A stretch of DNA of 32,059 nt from contig CAMCXH010000018.1 of assembly GCA_945883285.1 (NCBI GenBank), positions 1 through 32,059 of the forward strand. The letters are read 5' to 3'. Each line of letters begins with the position of its first letter. Within the stretch, counting starts at the first letter, position 1. This stretch comes from Bordetella parapertussis. Its GTDB lineage: Bacteria; Pseudomonadota; Gammaproteobacteria; Burkholderiales; Burkholderiaceae_E. Of the stretch, positions 8,039 through 17,839 are shown piece after piece. Made by a program: the position numbers and the translations under genes. Below the pieces are notes generated by a model that was given only the letters and a program-made list of their open reading frames with translations, was not told the DNA's origin and searched no databases.

Positions 8039-8082
8039 TTAGGATCAAGTCCCCCCGGTTAAGGTGTGAAAAGACGCTGAGC

Positions 8083-9822
8083 ATGGCTTCGCCAATTCCC
8101 GACGGTCCAAAGGAGATCACCTCTGCGCCATCACAGCGCGGGCTGGTGCCGTACGTCTGGCTCGTCATCGTCCTGCTGGCACAAACAGCGCTTGCGACCT
8201 TTCTGCTGCGGGAGACCGAATGGGGTGTGGCGTCTCTGATCAGTCTTGGCCTGAGTGCCGTTGCCAGCGGTCTGGTCCTGCTGCGCGTCTTCGAAGCGCG
8301 TCTTGGCCGAGTTCAGCGCAAACTCCAGGCCATCCTGTCCGAAATCGAACATGCGCGTCCGAATACCGGCACACACCCAAGCGATGCCAATGTTTTCGAG
8401 TTGATCGACTGCATTGCCGAACACACAAGCAGCCTGATCTCGATGACCCGCGAGCGCGAGAAACAGCTTCTCAAAGCCGCCCTGCAGGACCCGGTCACAG
8501 GGCTTGGCAATCGCTCGGTACTCAGTCACCGCATCGGCGTCGCCATCAAGACTCACGCCGAATCGGCCGAGCGCTTCTGCGTTGCAATCATCGAGATCGG
8601 CCGATTCAAGGAAATCGCCGAGATGCTCGGCACCGACCAGATCAATGATGCAGTCAACCAGATTGCGCGCCGGCTGCGGCGCGAACTGCGCAAGGAAGAC
8701 ACCGTCGTTCGTCTGGGCGACGAGCGATTCGCCTTGCTTGTCAGAGGCGACCGCGAGATCGCGGAGCCGGTCCTGAACCGGATCGTCGAGGCGGCCAGGC
8801 TGCCGCTGACGATCAGCGGCGAGTCGGTCGACATCAAGGTGCGCATTGGTGCCGCGATGTATCCGGAAGACGCAAACTCCGAGACCAATCTGCTGCTGCA
8901 CGCGCAGATCACCGCCGAGCGCTCGAGTCGCCTTCGCACCGCGTCGGTCTTCTCTGAAGCAAAGCGCGATGCGAAGCTCACGACCCATTTGACCGATTCG
9001 CGCGAAAGCTTGTCGCTGCAGTCTGATCTGACCCGGGCGATTGCCGAACGACAATTATTTCTGGTCTACCAGCCCAAGCTCGACCTGAAAACCGGTCTGT
9101 TCACCGGCGTTGAAGCGCTGATTCGCTGGCGGCATCCGAAGAAGGGCCTGGTGTCGCCGGATCAGTTCATTCCGATGGCCGAGGAAAACGGCTTGATGCA
9201 AAGCATCACCGAGTGGGTCCTGACCGAAGGCGCCGTCTTTGCCAAAGCACTCTGCTCACGCAGGCCGCAGATGTGCGTCTCGGTGAATATTGCGGCCCAG
9301 GACATCGAACGAGAAGGCTTTTCAGCCTTCGCCAATCAGGTGATCCGCGATCGGGGCATCCTGCCCGGCCAGATATGCCTCGAAGTCACCGAAAGCGGAC
9401 TGTTTGAAGACACCGACAATGTGATTGCCACCCTGTCAGAACTGTCGAGCACCGGGCTCAAGCTCTCGATCGATGACTTCGGAACGGGCTATTCGACCCT
9501 GAAGCAGTTGCAGCTCCTGCCGGTCAACGAGATGAAAATCGACCGCACCTTTGTGGGTGGCCTGGCGTCGAACGACAAGAATCAGGCAATCGTCAGATCG
9601 ATGATCGACATGGGCACCCGCATGGGTCTGAGGGTGGTCGCCGAAGGGGTCGAGTCGTTCAGAGAGATGCAGTTTCTGCAGAAGCTCGGATGCGATGAAG
9701 TGCAAGGCTTCTTTATCTCGCGCCCCCTGCCCGCGCAGGAGGTCCTGTCATTCATCGATCTGCGCCATGCACTGTATGACTCATCCCGCGAAGACGCACG
9801 GACACTCGCGTCGCAGCAATGA
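8083..9822 (+). CDS. Membrane GGDEF-EAL protein, c-di-GMP phosphodiesterase with degenerate GGDEF
   Basis: A 579-residue protein with two membrane helices (about 23-42 and 51-68), a short linker, a GGDEF domain (about 135-290) and an EAL domain (about 310-560). The cyclase signature reads GDERF (212-216) instead of GGDEF, and the upstream metal-binding segment is IEIGRFK where active enzymes have D-x-D-x-F-K, so cyclase activity is probably lost. The RxxD inhibitory site is kept as RKED (203-206). The EAL domain looks complete: EALIRW (344-349), NIAAQDI, LEVTES, SIDDFGTGYS, MKIDRTFV and VAEGVES. It should therefore hydrolyse c-di-GMP to pGpG at the inner membrane, possibly tuned by nucleotide binding to the GGDEF part. 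I chose the ATG at 8083; upstream in-frame sequence from 7876 is not protein-like. H-NOX and kinase genes follow on the same strand. Confidence 0.88.
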   Translation: MASPIPDGPKEITSAPSQRGLVPYVWLVIVLLAQTALATFLLRETEWGVASLISLGLSAVASGLVLLRVFEARLGRVQRKLQAILSEIEHARPNTGTHPSDANVFELIDCIAEHTSSLISMTREREKQLLKAALQDPVTGLGNRSVLSHRIGVAIKTHAESAERFCVAIIEIGRFKEIAEMLGTDQINDAVNQIARRLRRELRKEDTVVRLGDERFALLVRGDREIAEPVLNRIVEAARLPLTISGESVDIKVRIGAAMYPEDANSETNLLLHAQITAERSSRLRTASVFSEAKRDAKLTTHLTDSRESLSLQSDLTRAIAERQLFLVYQPKLDLKTGLFTGVEALIRWRHPKKGLVSPDQFIPMAEENGLMQSITEWVLTEGAVFAKALCSRRPQMCVSVNIAAQDIEREGFSAFANQVIRDRGILPGQICLEVTESGLFEDTDNVIATLSELSSTGLKLSIDDFGTGYSTLKQLQLLPVNEMKIDRTFVGGLASNDKNQAIVRSMIDMGTRMGLRVVAEGVESFREMQFLQKLGCDEVQGFFISRPLPAQEVLSFIDLRHALYDSSREDARTLASQQ

Positions 9823-9877
9823 GCGCGAAGGGTCAATGACTCGCCGGGCACAGTTTGCGCCAGACAAAGAGGACCGC

Positions 9878-9906
9878 TTGCCGATCTTTGCTGTTCATCA
9901 TATAAA
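9878..9906 (+). promoter_or_regulatory. Sigma-70 promoter for the H-NOX/kinase pair
   Basis: TTGCCG (9878-9883) and TATAAA (9901-9906) with an exact 17-base spacer, 65 bases before the H-NOX ATG. This is the best promoter match seen in the window. It suggests the H-NOX and kinase genes can be transcribed independently of the EAL gene. Confidence 0.6.
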
Positions 9907-9970
9907 GTGAAAATTCGACATGCTGCATCGCAACGATGCCGCTGGTGACGATGATTCAGGGCGGGCCGCA

Positions 9971-10513
9971 ATGAAGGGCATGATCTTTACCGAGTTTCTC
10001 GAACTGGTCGAACGGACCCACTCGACTGAACTCGCCGAAACACTGGTTGCCAATGCCAATCTGCCCTCGGGCGGCGTCTACACCTCGGTCGGCAACTATG
10101 ATCATCGCGAGATGGTCACGCTGGTGGTCGCACTCAGCCGACAGACCCGACAACCGGTGGACGAGGTGCTCCATTGGTTCGGCAAGAACCTGTTTATTAC
10201 CCTGTCCACGGCTTATCCCGGCTTTTTCGCCGGCAAGGACACTGCCTTCAGTGTGCTGGTCGGCATTGAGTCGGTCATCCACACCGAAGTTCGCAAGCTG
10301 TATCCCGATGCCGAGTTGCCTTCCTTCGACGTCATCCAGCAGGGCAATGACGAGTTGGTGCTCGACTATCACTCGCCGCGTTGCATGGATGATCTCGCGC
10401 ACGGATTGATTGACGCCTGCATCGCGCACTTCAATGAGCCGGTCACTCTGGCTCGCCGGCCGCTCGGCAAGACTCAGGCCGATGGCACGCGCTTCACCCT
10501 GACACGGGCGTGA
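9971..10513 (+). CDS. H-NOX heme nitric oxide-binding sensor
   Basis: A 180-residue stand-alone H-NOX (HNOB) domain. It starts with the family N-terminus [14 protein letters not shown]. The proximal heme ligand is His104 in [12 protein letters not shown], the heme-bending proline is Pro112, and the propionate-binding Y-x-S-x-R motif is YHSPR (133-137). FGKNLF (70-75) and DAELPSF (113-119) are further conserved blocks. H-NOX proteins of facultative aerobes bind NO at the heme and control a partner histidine kinase or diguanylate cyclase in the cytoplasm. The ATG at 9971 gives the canonical start; a frame from 9920 adds 17 unconserved residues. Its stop overlaps the GTG of the kinase gene (GTGA), strong evidence for a functional pair. 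A dedicated promoter lies upstream. Confidence 0.92.
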   Translation: MKGMIFTEFLELVERTHSTELAETLVANANLPSGGVYTSVGNYDHREMVTLVVALSRQTRQPVDEVLHWFGKNLFITLSTAYPGFFAGKDTAFSVLVGIESVIHTEVRKLYPDAELPSFDVIQQGNDELVLDYHSPRCMDDLAHGLIDACIAHFNEPVTLARRPLGKTQADGTRFTLTRA

Positions 10514-11841
10514 GCCAGGACCCTGATGTCCTTAGGCAGCGCGCCGATCGAGAGCGCGCAGCACGCAAGCAGGCCGAAGCGCTGCTGGAAGCCAAGAGTC
10601 TCGAGCTCTATCAGGCTAATCGCCATCTCGCCGAACTCGCCGGAACACTTGAACAGCAGGTCGCGGACCGTACCCGGGAGCTGGCAGCCGCACTGGACCA
10701 GGCTCAAACCGCCACCCGCGCCAAGTCGGCCTTCCTGGCGGCGATGAGCCATGAATTGCGAACACCGCTCAATGGCGTGATCGGCATGACGCAGCTGCTG
10801 CTTGATGGCTCGCTCGCACCCGAGCAGCGCGAACGTGCCCTGGCCATCGAATCGAGCGGTGAACTTTTGCTGTCGATCATCAACGATGTCCTCGATTTAT
10901 CGAAGATCGAAGCCGGCCGCATGGTGATGAGCAGCCTGCCCTTCGATGTCCGGGCCGCGATGAAGACCGTGGCCCGAATGCTTGAGGTCAGCGCGAAAGA
11001 CAAAGGCCTGGGCTTCGAGGTGAGCTGCGATGACGACGTACCGGCAATCCTGATCGGCGACGATATGCGGCTGCGGCAGATCCTGTTGAATCTGACCGCC
11101 AATGCGATCAAGTTCACCGCCACTGGCCAGGTCGCGGTTCGGCTGCAATTGGTGCGCCAGCACGACGATCAGCGGGTTGACCTGCGCCTGAGCGTGACCG
11201 ATACCGGCATCGGCATCGACGCGGATCGCCTGCAGGCGATCTTTCAGCCCTTCGAGCAAGCCGATACCGACACAACGGCCCGGTTTGGCGGTACCGGCCT
11301 TGGCCTGACAATCTGCAAGCGAATCGCCGACATGATGCAGGCCCAGCTCACGGTTCAAAGCACGCCGGCGCAAGGATCGGTCTTCGCGCTTGAATGGAGC
11401 GCTGCCAGCCAGCAGAGCCTCGTGCAAGCGGCAAACTCGCAGCTTGAAATCACCGATGCGCCGATCGACCAGCTGAGGGTTCTGGTGGCCGAGGACAACC
11501 CGGTCAATCAGACTCTGATCTGCGCCCTTCTCAAGCGACTCGGCATCACACCTGATCTGGTCGAAGACGGCGAAGCGGCCTTGGTCCTGCTCGCATCAAG
11601 GCCTTATGACCTCGTGCTGATGGATGTCCAGATGCCTCGCCTGGACGGCATCAGCGCGACCCGCGAGCTGCGCAAAATGCCGCTCGCTTATCAGCCCAGA
11701 GTGATTGCGGTAACCGCCAATGTGCTGGACGACGAGCGGGCAGCCTGCCTTGAGGCCGGAGTCGATGAGTTCCTGGGCAAACCTTATCGGGCTGCCGAAC
11801 TCAGCCGTCTGGTAAGGGCCACACCAATCGGCCCTGCTTGA
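10510..11841 (+). CDS. Hybrid sensor histidine kinase, H-NOX-associated
   Basis: A 443-residue cytoplasmic hybrid kinase. The order is an N-terminal coiled coil (about 10-70), HisKA with His81 in [10 protein letters not shown], and HATPase with N-box NLTANAIKF (194-202), DTGIGI (231-236) and GGTGLGL (260-266). A receiver domain follows (about 323-438) with AEDNPVN, phospho-acceptor Asp372 in [11 protein letters not shown], and KPY. There is no sensory domain of its own and no membrane segment, as expected for a kinase regulated in trans by H-NOX. It begins with GTG overlapping the H-NOX stop by 4 bp. There is no HPt domain, so onward phosphotransfer must use a separate protein, or the receiver acts as a phosphate sink. 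By analogy with known H-NOX/kinase systems, NO binding should inhibit its autophosphorylation. No response regulator lies beside it. Confidence 0.9.
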   Translation: MSQDPDVLRQRADRERAARKQAEALLEAKSLELYQANRHLAELAGTLEQQVADRTRELAAALDQAQTATRAKSAFLAAMSHELRTPLNGVIGMTQLLLDGSLAPEQRERALAIESSGELLLSIINDVLDLSKIEAGRMVMSSLPFDVRAAMKTVARMLEVSAKDKGLGFEVSCDDDVPAILIGDDMRLRQILLNLTANAIKFTATGQVAVRLQLVRQHDDQRVDLRLSVTDTGIGIDADRLQAIFQPFEQADTDTTARFGGTGLGLTICKRIADMMQAQLTVQSTPAQGSVFALEWSAASQQSLVQAANSQLEITDAPIDQLRVLVAEDNPVNQTLICALLKRLGITPDLVEDGEAALVLLASRPYDLVLMDVQMPRLDGISATRELRKMPLAYQPRVIAVTANVLDDERAACLEAGVDEFLGKPYRAAELSRLVRATPIGPA

Positions 11842-11991
11842 GCACCTTCACCAGATTGCTGAAATCGTCGGTCCAGGCGCTCAGCCATTAGATCCGCCCG
11901 AACACTGGGGCCAGCGCGAGAAAACGGTTGGTCACATGAAAGGCCAGCATGCCATCGGGCGTTCGATGTGCCCGCTCATCACCTGTCACAT
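11823..11991 (-). pseudogene. Decayed remnant of a spermidine-synthase-like (aminopropyltransferase) gene
   Basis: In one minus-strand frame the DNA reads PDGMLAFHVTNRF, LALAPVFGRI, a stop, then [17 protein letters not shown]. The first part resembles the segment of large spermidine-synthase-like proteins where P-x-G-x-L-A-x-H-V-S-N-R is followed by L-x-L-x-P-V. The second part resembles the extreme C-terminus of the same family (W-T-D-D-x-S-N-L). The roughly 40-60 residues that normally separate them are missing, a stop interrupts the frame, and nothing upstream survives because the intact sulfatase gene begins there. The tail runs antisense into the last codons of the kinase gene. The assignment rests on remembered family signatures and short matches, so it is moderate. 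It accounts for the whole 11842-11994 spacer. Confidence 0.5.
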
Positions 11992-11994
11992 CAA

Positions 11995-13665
11995 TCAGTT
12001 CGAAAAATACACATAGAGATCGTCCGGCGCCTGCGGCGTCTTCAGGGTCTTGTCGACCGGCACCGGCGCTTCGATCAACGCCGGCCATGAGGGCTTGGCC
12101 TGGGCTTTGTTGAACTCGACGATCGACGCTCGCAGACGCTCGACCCGCTCGGGATGGGCAGCGGCGAGATCGCTCTTCTCGCCGGGATCACTGGCAAGGT
12201 TGTACAGCATGGCGCGCTTCGGTGTCGCGGTCACCTGCAGCTTCCAGTCGCCCTCGCGTACCGCGGCATAGTCGCCGCCTCGCCAGAACAGCCGCTCATG
12301 AGGCGCGCCGCCCGACTCGCCGCGCACAAAGGGAGCCAGGTTGACGCCGTCGATGATCCGGTCGGCGGGGAGCGCCACGCCGGCGGCCGCAGCCGCGGTC
12401 GCAAAAATGTCAAAGTGACTGATCGGCTGCGTGTAGTTTGCGCCGGCAGGCATCGCCGCGGGCCAGCGCATGAAAAAGGGCACCCTGATGCCACCCTCGA
12501 AATAGGTCGCCTTCCAGCCGCGCAAGGGACTGTTGAGCCGATCGATGCCGACATAGTGCGCACCACCGTTGTCGCTGGTAAACACGACCAGCGTGTTGTC
12601 ATCGAGCCCCTGGTCCTTGAGCGACTGCATCACGCGTCCGATGTTGCGATCGAGCGAGCGGATCATCCCGGCATAGACCCGCGTGGTGTGGTCGGCAATC
12701 TGGGGCAGCGCATCGTAGTCGGCACGGGTGGCCTGCAGCGGCGTATGCGGCGCGTTATAGGCCAGATACATGAAGAAGGGACGGTTGCGGTTCGCCTTGA
12801 TCGCCTTGATCGCTTCATCGGTCATGTAATCGGTGAAGTAGCCACGCGGCGCAAAGAGCTCGCTGTCATTGAAGCGAACACCAAACGGGTGGGCGGCATA
12901 AAGGAATTTATCGATCGGATCGAAAGGCTGATGAGCATTGACCACGCCCGGATCCTTGGCGTCGATCATCATCATCGCGGCATGCTGCATCGCCAGCGAC
13001 TCGTCGAAACCGTGCGAATTGGGGCGAAACTGGGGGCTGTCGCCGAGATGCCACTTGCCAAGATGCACCGTGTGATAGCCGGCGCCCTTGAGCATGCGGG
13101 CAATCGTGATTTCGCTGGTCGGCAGGCCCTGATCTTCATAGGGCGGCATGTTGCGTTCGCGATCAGCGTGATAGATCAGTGACCGCAGCGCGCCATCGAC
13201 TTTATGGCCGCCCACCATGCGCGAGAACTGCACCGGCACCGGTGTGAACTCGAACCCGAAACGGGTCGCATAACGACCGGTCATCATTGCGGCCCGCGAC
13301 GGAGCGCAGGTGGCATTACCGGCATAGCCTGCGGTGAAATTCACGCCGCCAAGCGCGATCGCGTTGATGTTCGGCGTCGGCACGGTGCCGTCGGCGATAC
13401 CGCCGCCGGCCAGGCTGAGGTCGTTGTAACCGAGGTCATCGGCGACGATGACGATGATGTTCGGCGGCCGCTTCTGGCCTGATGCGAGCGGTGCCGGCTC
13501 AGCGGGCCCCGCCAGCCAGGTGACCTCGCGATTGGGCGCAGGGTCTTTGCGAAGAAAATATTTGACGACCAGCACCGCAACGCCTTCACGGCCACCAGCG
13601 GCCACAAAACCGATCGCCGCCAGCAGCGCAATCGCAACAAGGCCAATCGCAATTCGTTTGATCAT
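11995..13665 (-). CDS. Sulfatase (arylsulfatase family), membrane-anchored or exported
   Basis: A 556-residue type I sulfatase. An N-terminal hydrophobic segment (about residues 5-24) is a signal anchor or signal peptide. VADDLGYNDLS supplies the metal-binding Asp pair, CAPSRAAMMTGR is the sulfatase signature whose Cys is converted to formylglycine (C-x-P-S-R), LGKWHLG supplies the catalytic Lys and His, and FTSDNGG the second Asp-Asn metal pair. The length and the C-terminal FWRGGDYAAVREGDWKL block fit arylsulfatases. The enzyme removes sulfate from an organic sulfate ester in the periplasm; the substrate is unknown. No formylglycine-generating enzyme or anaerobic maturase gene is in the window. 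It starts 30 bp after the haloalkane dehalogenase on the same strand, so the three-gene cluster is probably one transcript. Confidence 0.92.
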   Translation of the reverse strand: MIKRIAIGLVAIALLAAIGFVAAGGREGVAVLVVKYFLRKDPAPNREVTWLAGPAEPAPLASGQKRPPNIIVIVADDLGYNDLSLAGGGIADGTVPTPNINAIALGGVNFTAGYAGNATCAPSRAAMMTGRYATRFGFEFTPVPVQFSRMVGGHKVDGALRSLIYHADRERNMPPYEDQGLPTSEITIARMLKGAGYHTVHLGKWHLGDSPQFRPNSHGFDESLAMQHAAMMMIDAKDPGVVNAHQPFDPIDKFLYAAHPFGVRFNDSELFAPRGYFTDYMTDEAIKAIKANRNRPFFMYLAYNAPHTPLQATRADYDALPQIADHTTRVYAGMIRSLDRNIGRVMQSLKDQGLDDNTLVVFTSDNGGAHYVGIDRLNSPLRGWKATYFEGGIRVPFFMRWPAAMPAGANYTQPISHFDIFATAAAAAGVALPADRIIDGVNLAPFVRGESGGAPHERLFWRGGDYAAVREGDWKLQVTATPKRAMLYNLASDPGEKSDLAAAHPERVERLRASIVEFNKAQAKPSWPALIEAPVPVDKTLKTPQAPDDLYVYFSN

Positions 13666-13695
13666 CGGAAAGAAAGCTCCAGTAAGTACCGCGGA

Positions 13696-15734
<2,039 letters not shown>

Positions 15735-15889
15735 AAGCGCCTCGGTTTCAGAATCAGCTGCGGATGATCAGGCCAAAGCGCCGAGGCTCAGGAACAGAGA
15801 GGCAGAGTGTTGCGAGGGGGTTGGGGAAAAGCATCGGCCGCACCTGCGTCGTGAACAAGCTCACGTCAGAACACCCGGGCGATCAGTTC

Positions 15890-15921
15890 CATACATTAGT
15901 GTATGCGACGGCAGCCGTCAA
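15890..15921 (-). promoter_or_regulatory. Promoter with overlapping TetR-type palindrome, MBL-dehalogenase-sulfatase cluster
   Basis: On the minus strand TTGACG (15921-15916) is followed after 17 bases by TAATGT (15898-15893). The perfect palindrome CATACA-N4-TGTATG at 15890-15905 covers this -10 box. Its form, including the ATACAT core, resembles AcrR/TetR-family operators, so repression is plausible. No regulator gene is adjacent. The remaining spacer (15735-15889) shows nothing further. Confidence 0.5.
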
Positions 15922-15930
15922 GCCGCTGTG

Positions 15931-15962
15931 CAAACGCCCCGCCGCAGGCAGCGGCAGGGCGT
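15931..15962 (-). terminator. Rho-independent terminator of the HU-like gene
   Basis: About 30 bases past the HU stop the minus strand forms a 12-bp GC-rich stem, ACGCCCTGCCGC against GCGGCGGGGCGT (one T-G wobble), with a 5-base loop. A short TTTG follows. The U-tract is weak. Confidence 0.55.
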
Positions 15963-15991
15963 CAGTCGTCAGAGACGACTGGGCTCGAGAC

Positions 15992-16468
15992 TCAGTTTGC
16001 GGCTTCCTTGGCCTTCTTCAGCATCCGCACCTTGATCTTGGTGCTGGCCGGCTTGGCGGCGAAGACCTGAGGTTCTTTGGTGAAGGGGTTGATGCCTTTA
16101 CGGGAGGGCTTTGCCGGCACTGACACAACCGTTGCCTTGAACAGGCCAGGCCACACGAAATTGCGCGCGCCCTTCTTGTGAAGCGACGCGAAGATTGTGG
16201 CTTCGAGGTTGGCCACGACCGCCTTGACCGCCTTGAGTTCGACCGCAGCGTGCTCGGCCAGATGAGCGATCAGCGATTGCTTGCTGAGCGCCTTGGGGAT
16301 CGGCTTCATGGCAGCGGGCTTGAGGTTCGGGGTTGCGGCCTTGGCGGCCGGTGCTTTCGCAGCAGCAACAGGCTTCTTGGCGGCGGGCTTTTTCGCGGCA
16401 GCGACTTTGGCTGCAGGCTTCTTGGCGGCTGCGGGTTTGGCAGCGGGCTTCTTGGTTGCGGTGGCCAT
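15992..16468 (-). CDS. HU-family DNA-binding protein with histone H1-like Lys/Ala/Pro tail
   Basis: A 158-residue nucleoid protein. Residues 1 to about 60 are a low-complexity tail of repeated K-K-P-A-A-K type units, similar to eukaryotic histone H1 tails. From about residue 64 the HU/IHF fold follows: LSKQSLIAHLAEHAAVE (first helices), FVWPGLFKATVVSVPAK (beta region), and GINPFTKEPQVF, the conserved arm with its Pro. This domain order, tail first, is known from Burkholderiales. The protein should coat and bend DNA. The ATG at 16468 has AGGAAA upstream; the frame from 16561 adds 31 unlikely residues. It lies downstream of psd on the same strand, with a CRP/FNR-like palindrome between them and a terminator after it. 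Confidence 0.88.
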   Translation of the reverse strand: MATATKKPAAKPAAAKKPAAKVAAAKKPAAKKPVAAAKAPAAKAATPNLKPAAMKPIPKALSKQSLIAHLAEHAAVELKAVKAVVANLEATIFASLHKKGARNFVWPGLFKATVVSVPAKPSRKGINPFTKEPQVFAAKPASTKIKVRMLKKAKEAAN

Positions 16469-16546
16469 TGATGGTTTCCTGTGGGTATTTATGGGACGAA
16501 AACGGCTTGTTTCGGGGCGCCGGCGAGCGCATCGCTGCGCGCGGTG

Positions 16547-16562
16547 TGTGATTTTAATCACG
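16547..16562. promoter_or_regulatory. CRP/FNR-type palindrome upstream of the HU-like gene
   Basis: TGTGATTTTAATCACG contains the perfect inverted repeat GTGATT-TT-AATCAC. It fits the CRP/FNR superfamily half-sites (TGTGA-N6-TCAC; core TGAT-N4-ATCA). It sits about 80 bases upstream of the HU ATG and beyond the psd stop. Whether CRP, FNR or neither binds cannot be decided. Confidence 0.4.
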
Positions 16563-16603
16563 AAAACAAGTACGAGGGTGAGCTTTATCGCTTGAAAACG
16601 CGC

Positions 16604-17452
16604 TCAGAACGCCACCTTCGTGGCCATCGCCTCACCCATGCGAACACTTCGACCCGCATCCCAGCCCTGCGCAAACGCCATGTCGGCTGCCGGCCAGAGC
16701 ATGATCACGGTTGAGCCGAGCAGGAAACGGCCCATTTCGTCGCCCTGCTTCAGATCGATCGGTGACTGCTCGTAATGCCAGCGTCTGATGGCGCCGGGCC
16801 GTGGTGGATTGATCGTTCCATGCCAGACCGTCGCCATGCTGCCGACGATGGTCGCGCCAACCAGCACCATTGCCAGCGGTCCGTGTGCGGTATCGAAGCA
16901 ACACACCACGCGCTCGTTGCGGGCGAACAGACCCGGAATGGCACGAGCGGTCGCCGGGTTGACCGAATAGAGCGTGCCCGGCACATGGGTCATCGCGGTC
17001 AGACGGGCATCGCAGGGCATATGGATGCGATGGTAGTCGCGCGGGCTCAGATAGAGCGTGGCGAAGCGGCCACCCACGAATCGAGCAGCCTGCTGAGAGT
17101 CGCCCCCCAGCAATGCCTCCACCGTGTAGTGATGCCCCTTGGCCTGAAACAGTCGATCGTGGTCGATCGGGCCGCACTGGCTGATCGCACCGTCGACCGG
17201 GCAGACCCAGTCAGCCCGGGCAATCGGTCTGGCCCCGTCGCGCAAGGCACGCGTGAAAAAGGCGTTGAAGCTCGCGTAGTGGGCAGGATCGGGATCGACG
17301 GCCTCGGTCATGTCGACACCGTAGCGCCTAACGAACCAGCGGATCAGTGCATGCGTCAGTTGCCCGGCGCGCGCTGATGCGATCAGGCCGGCAAAAGCCG
17401 TCAGGAGATGCTTGGGCAGCAGATATTGCAGCCACACGGATAAGGGCGTCAT
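16604..17452 (-). CDS. psd: Phosphatidylserine decarboxylase proenzyme
   Basis: A 282-residue class I Psd. The enzyme makes phosphatidylethanolamine from phosphatidylserine at the inner membrane, using a pyruvoyl group formed by self-cleavage. Visible motifs are FFTRALRDGARPI (N-terminal family block), CPVDGAIS with the catalytic-triad Asp87, LSPRDYHRIHMPCD with His141 and His144, and the cleavage site LGST (245-248), where Ser247 becomes the pyruvoyl residue. The length is normal for the bacterial proenzyme. I use the ATG at 17452, which begins MTPLSVWLQYLLPKH like other Psd proteins; the frame from 17566 would extend into the divergent riboswitch promoter. The HU-like gene follows 135 bp downstream. 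Confidence 0.95.
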   Translation of the reverse strand: MTPLSVWLQYLLPKHLLTAFAGLIASARAGQLTHALIRWFVRRYGVDMTEAVDPDPAHYASFNAFFTRALRDGARPIARADWVCPVDGAISQCGPIDHDRLFQAKGHHYTVEALLGGDSQQAARFVGGRFATLYLSPRDYHRIHMPCDARLTAMTHVPGTLYSVNPATARAIPGLFARNERVVCCFDTAHGPLAMVLVGATIVGSMATVWHGTINPPRPGAIRRWHYEQSPIDLKQGDEMGRFLLGSTVIMLWPAADMAFAQGWDAGRSVRMGEAMATKVAF

Positions 17453-17540
17453 AGCGCGCGATTGTGCCCTCTGGGCGGCGCAATCGACAATCGGCGGGCC
17501 GACGTTTGCTGCCATTGCCAAAAGGCCGCGTGATAACCTT

Positions 17541-17753
17541 AGGTCGTTGGTGCCTGATCGACGCATCGTCGTCGCTTGGGGTAAACGGGAAGCAGGGGGG
17601 TGTGTCTTTCACCGGGACTCATCCAACCTGCGCTGCCCCCGCAACGGTAAGCGGACGGAACATCACATCGTTCCAGTGCGTGCAAACCGGTCACTGGAGA
17701 CTCGCGCTCCGGGAAGGCCGCACGCGCCGATCCGCCAGCCCGGATACCGGCCA
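17541..17753 (+). ncRNA. Cobalamin (AdoCbl-type) riboswitch
   Basis: The untranslated leader has the hallmarks of a B12 riboswitch. GGTGCC is followed by a variable stem and GGTAAACGGGAA, then the conserved core CTGCCCCCGCAACGGTAAG, and finally the receptor-side block AGCCCGGATACCGGCC at about 17738-17752. It lies 87 bases before the BtuB-like ATG. A GGCGATC/GATCGCC stem at 17762-17784 and GCAGC/GCTGC further on could serve as the expression platform. The ribosome-binding GGAG is at 17826-17829. B12 binding would be expected to lower translation or transcription of the receptor. The spacer 17453-17540 holds the divergent psd and riboswitch start regions. Confidence 0.93.
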
Positions 17754-17839
17754 ACACAGGTGGCGATCTGCGCAAGCGATCGCCTGAGGCTCCATGCAGC
17801 GGGGAAGCTGCGGGGAGCGCTGTCCGGAGTCCTTCCATC

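Noticed and set aside
7876-8082. N-terminal extension of the GGDEF-EAL protein
   Set aside because: The 69 extra residues are Ser/Arg/Pro-rich, overlap the P450 start, and lie upstream of a likely promoter at 8010-8038.
16290-16468. Repetitive DNA at the 5' end of the HU-like gene considered as a repeat array or CRISPR
   Set aside because: The repeats are codons of the Lys/Ala/Pro tail with irregular unit length and no unique spacers.
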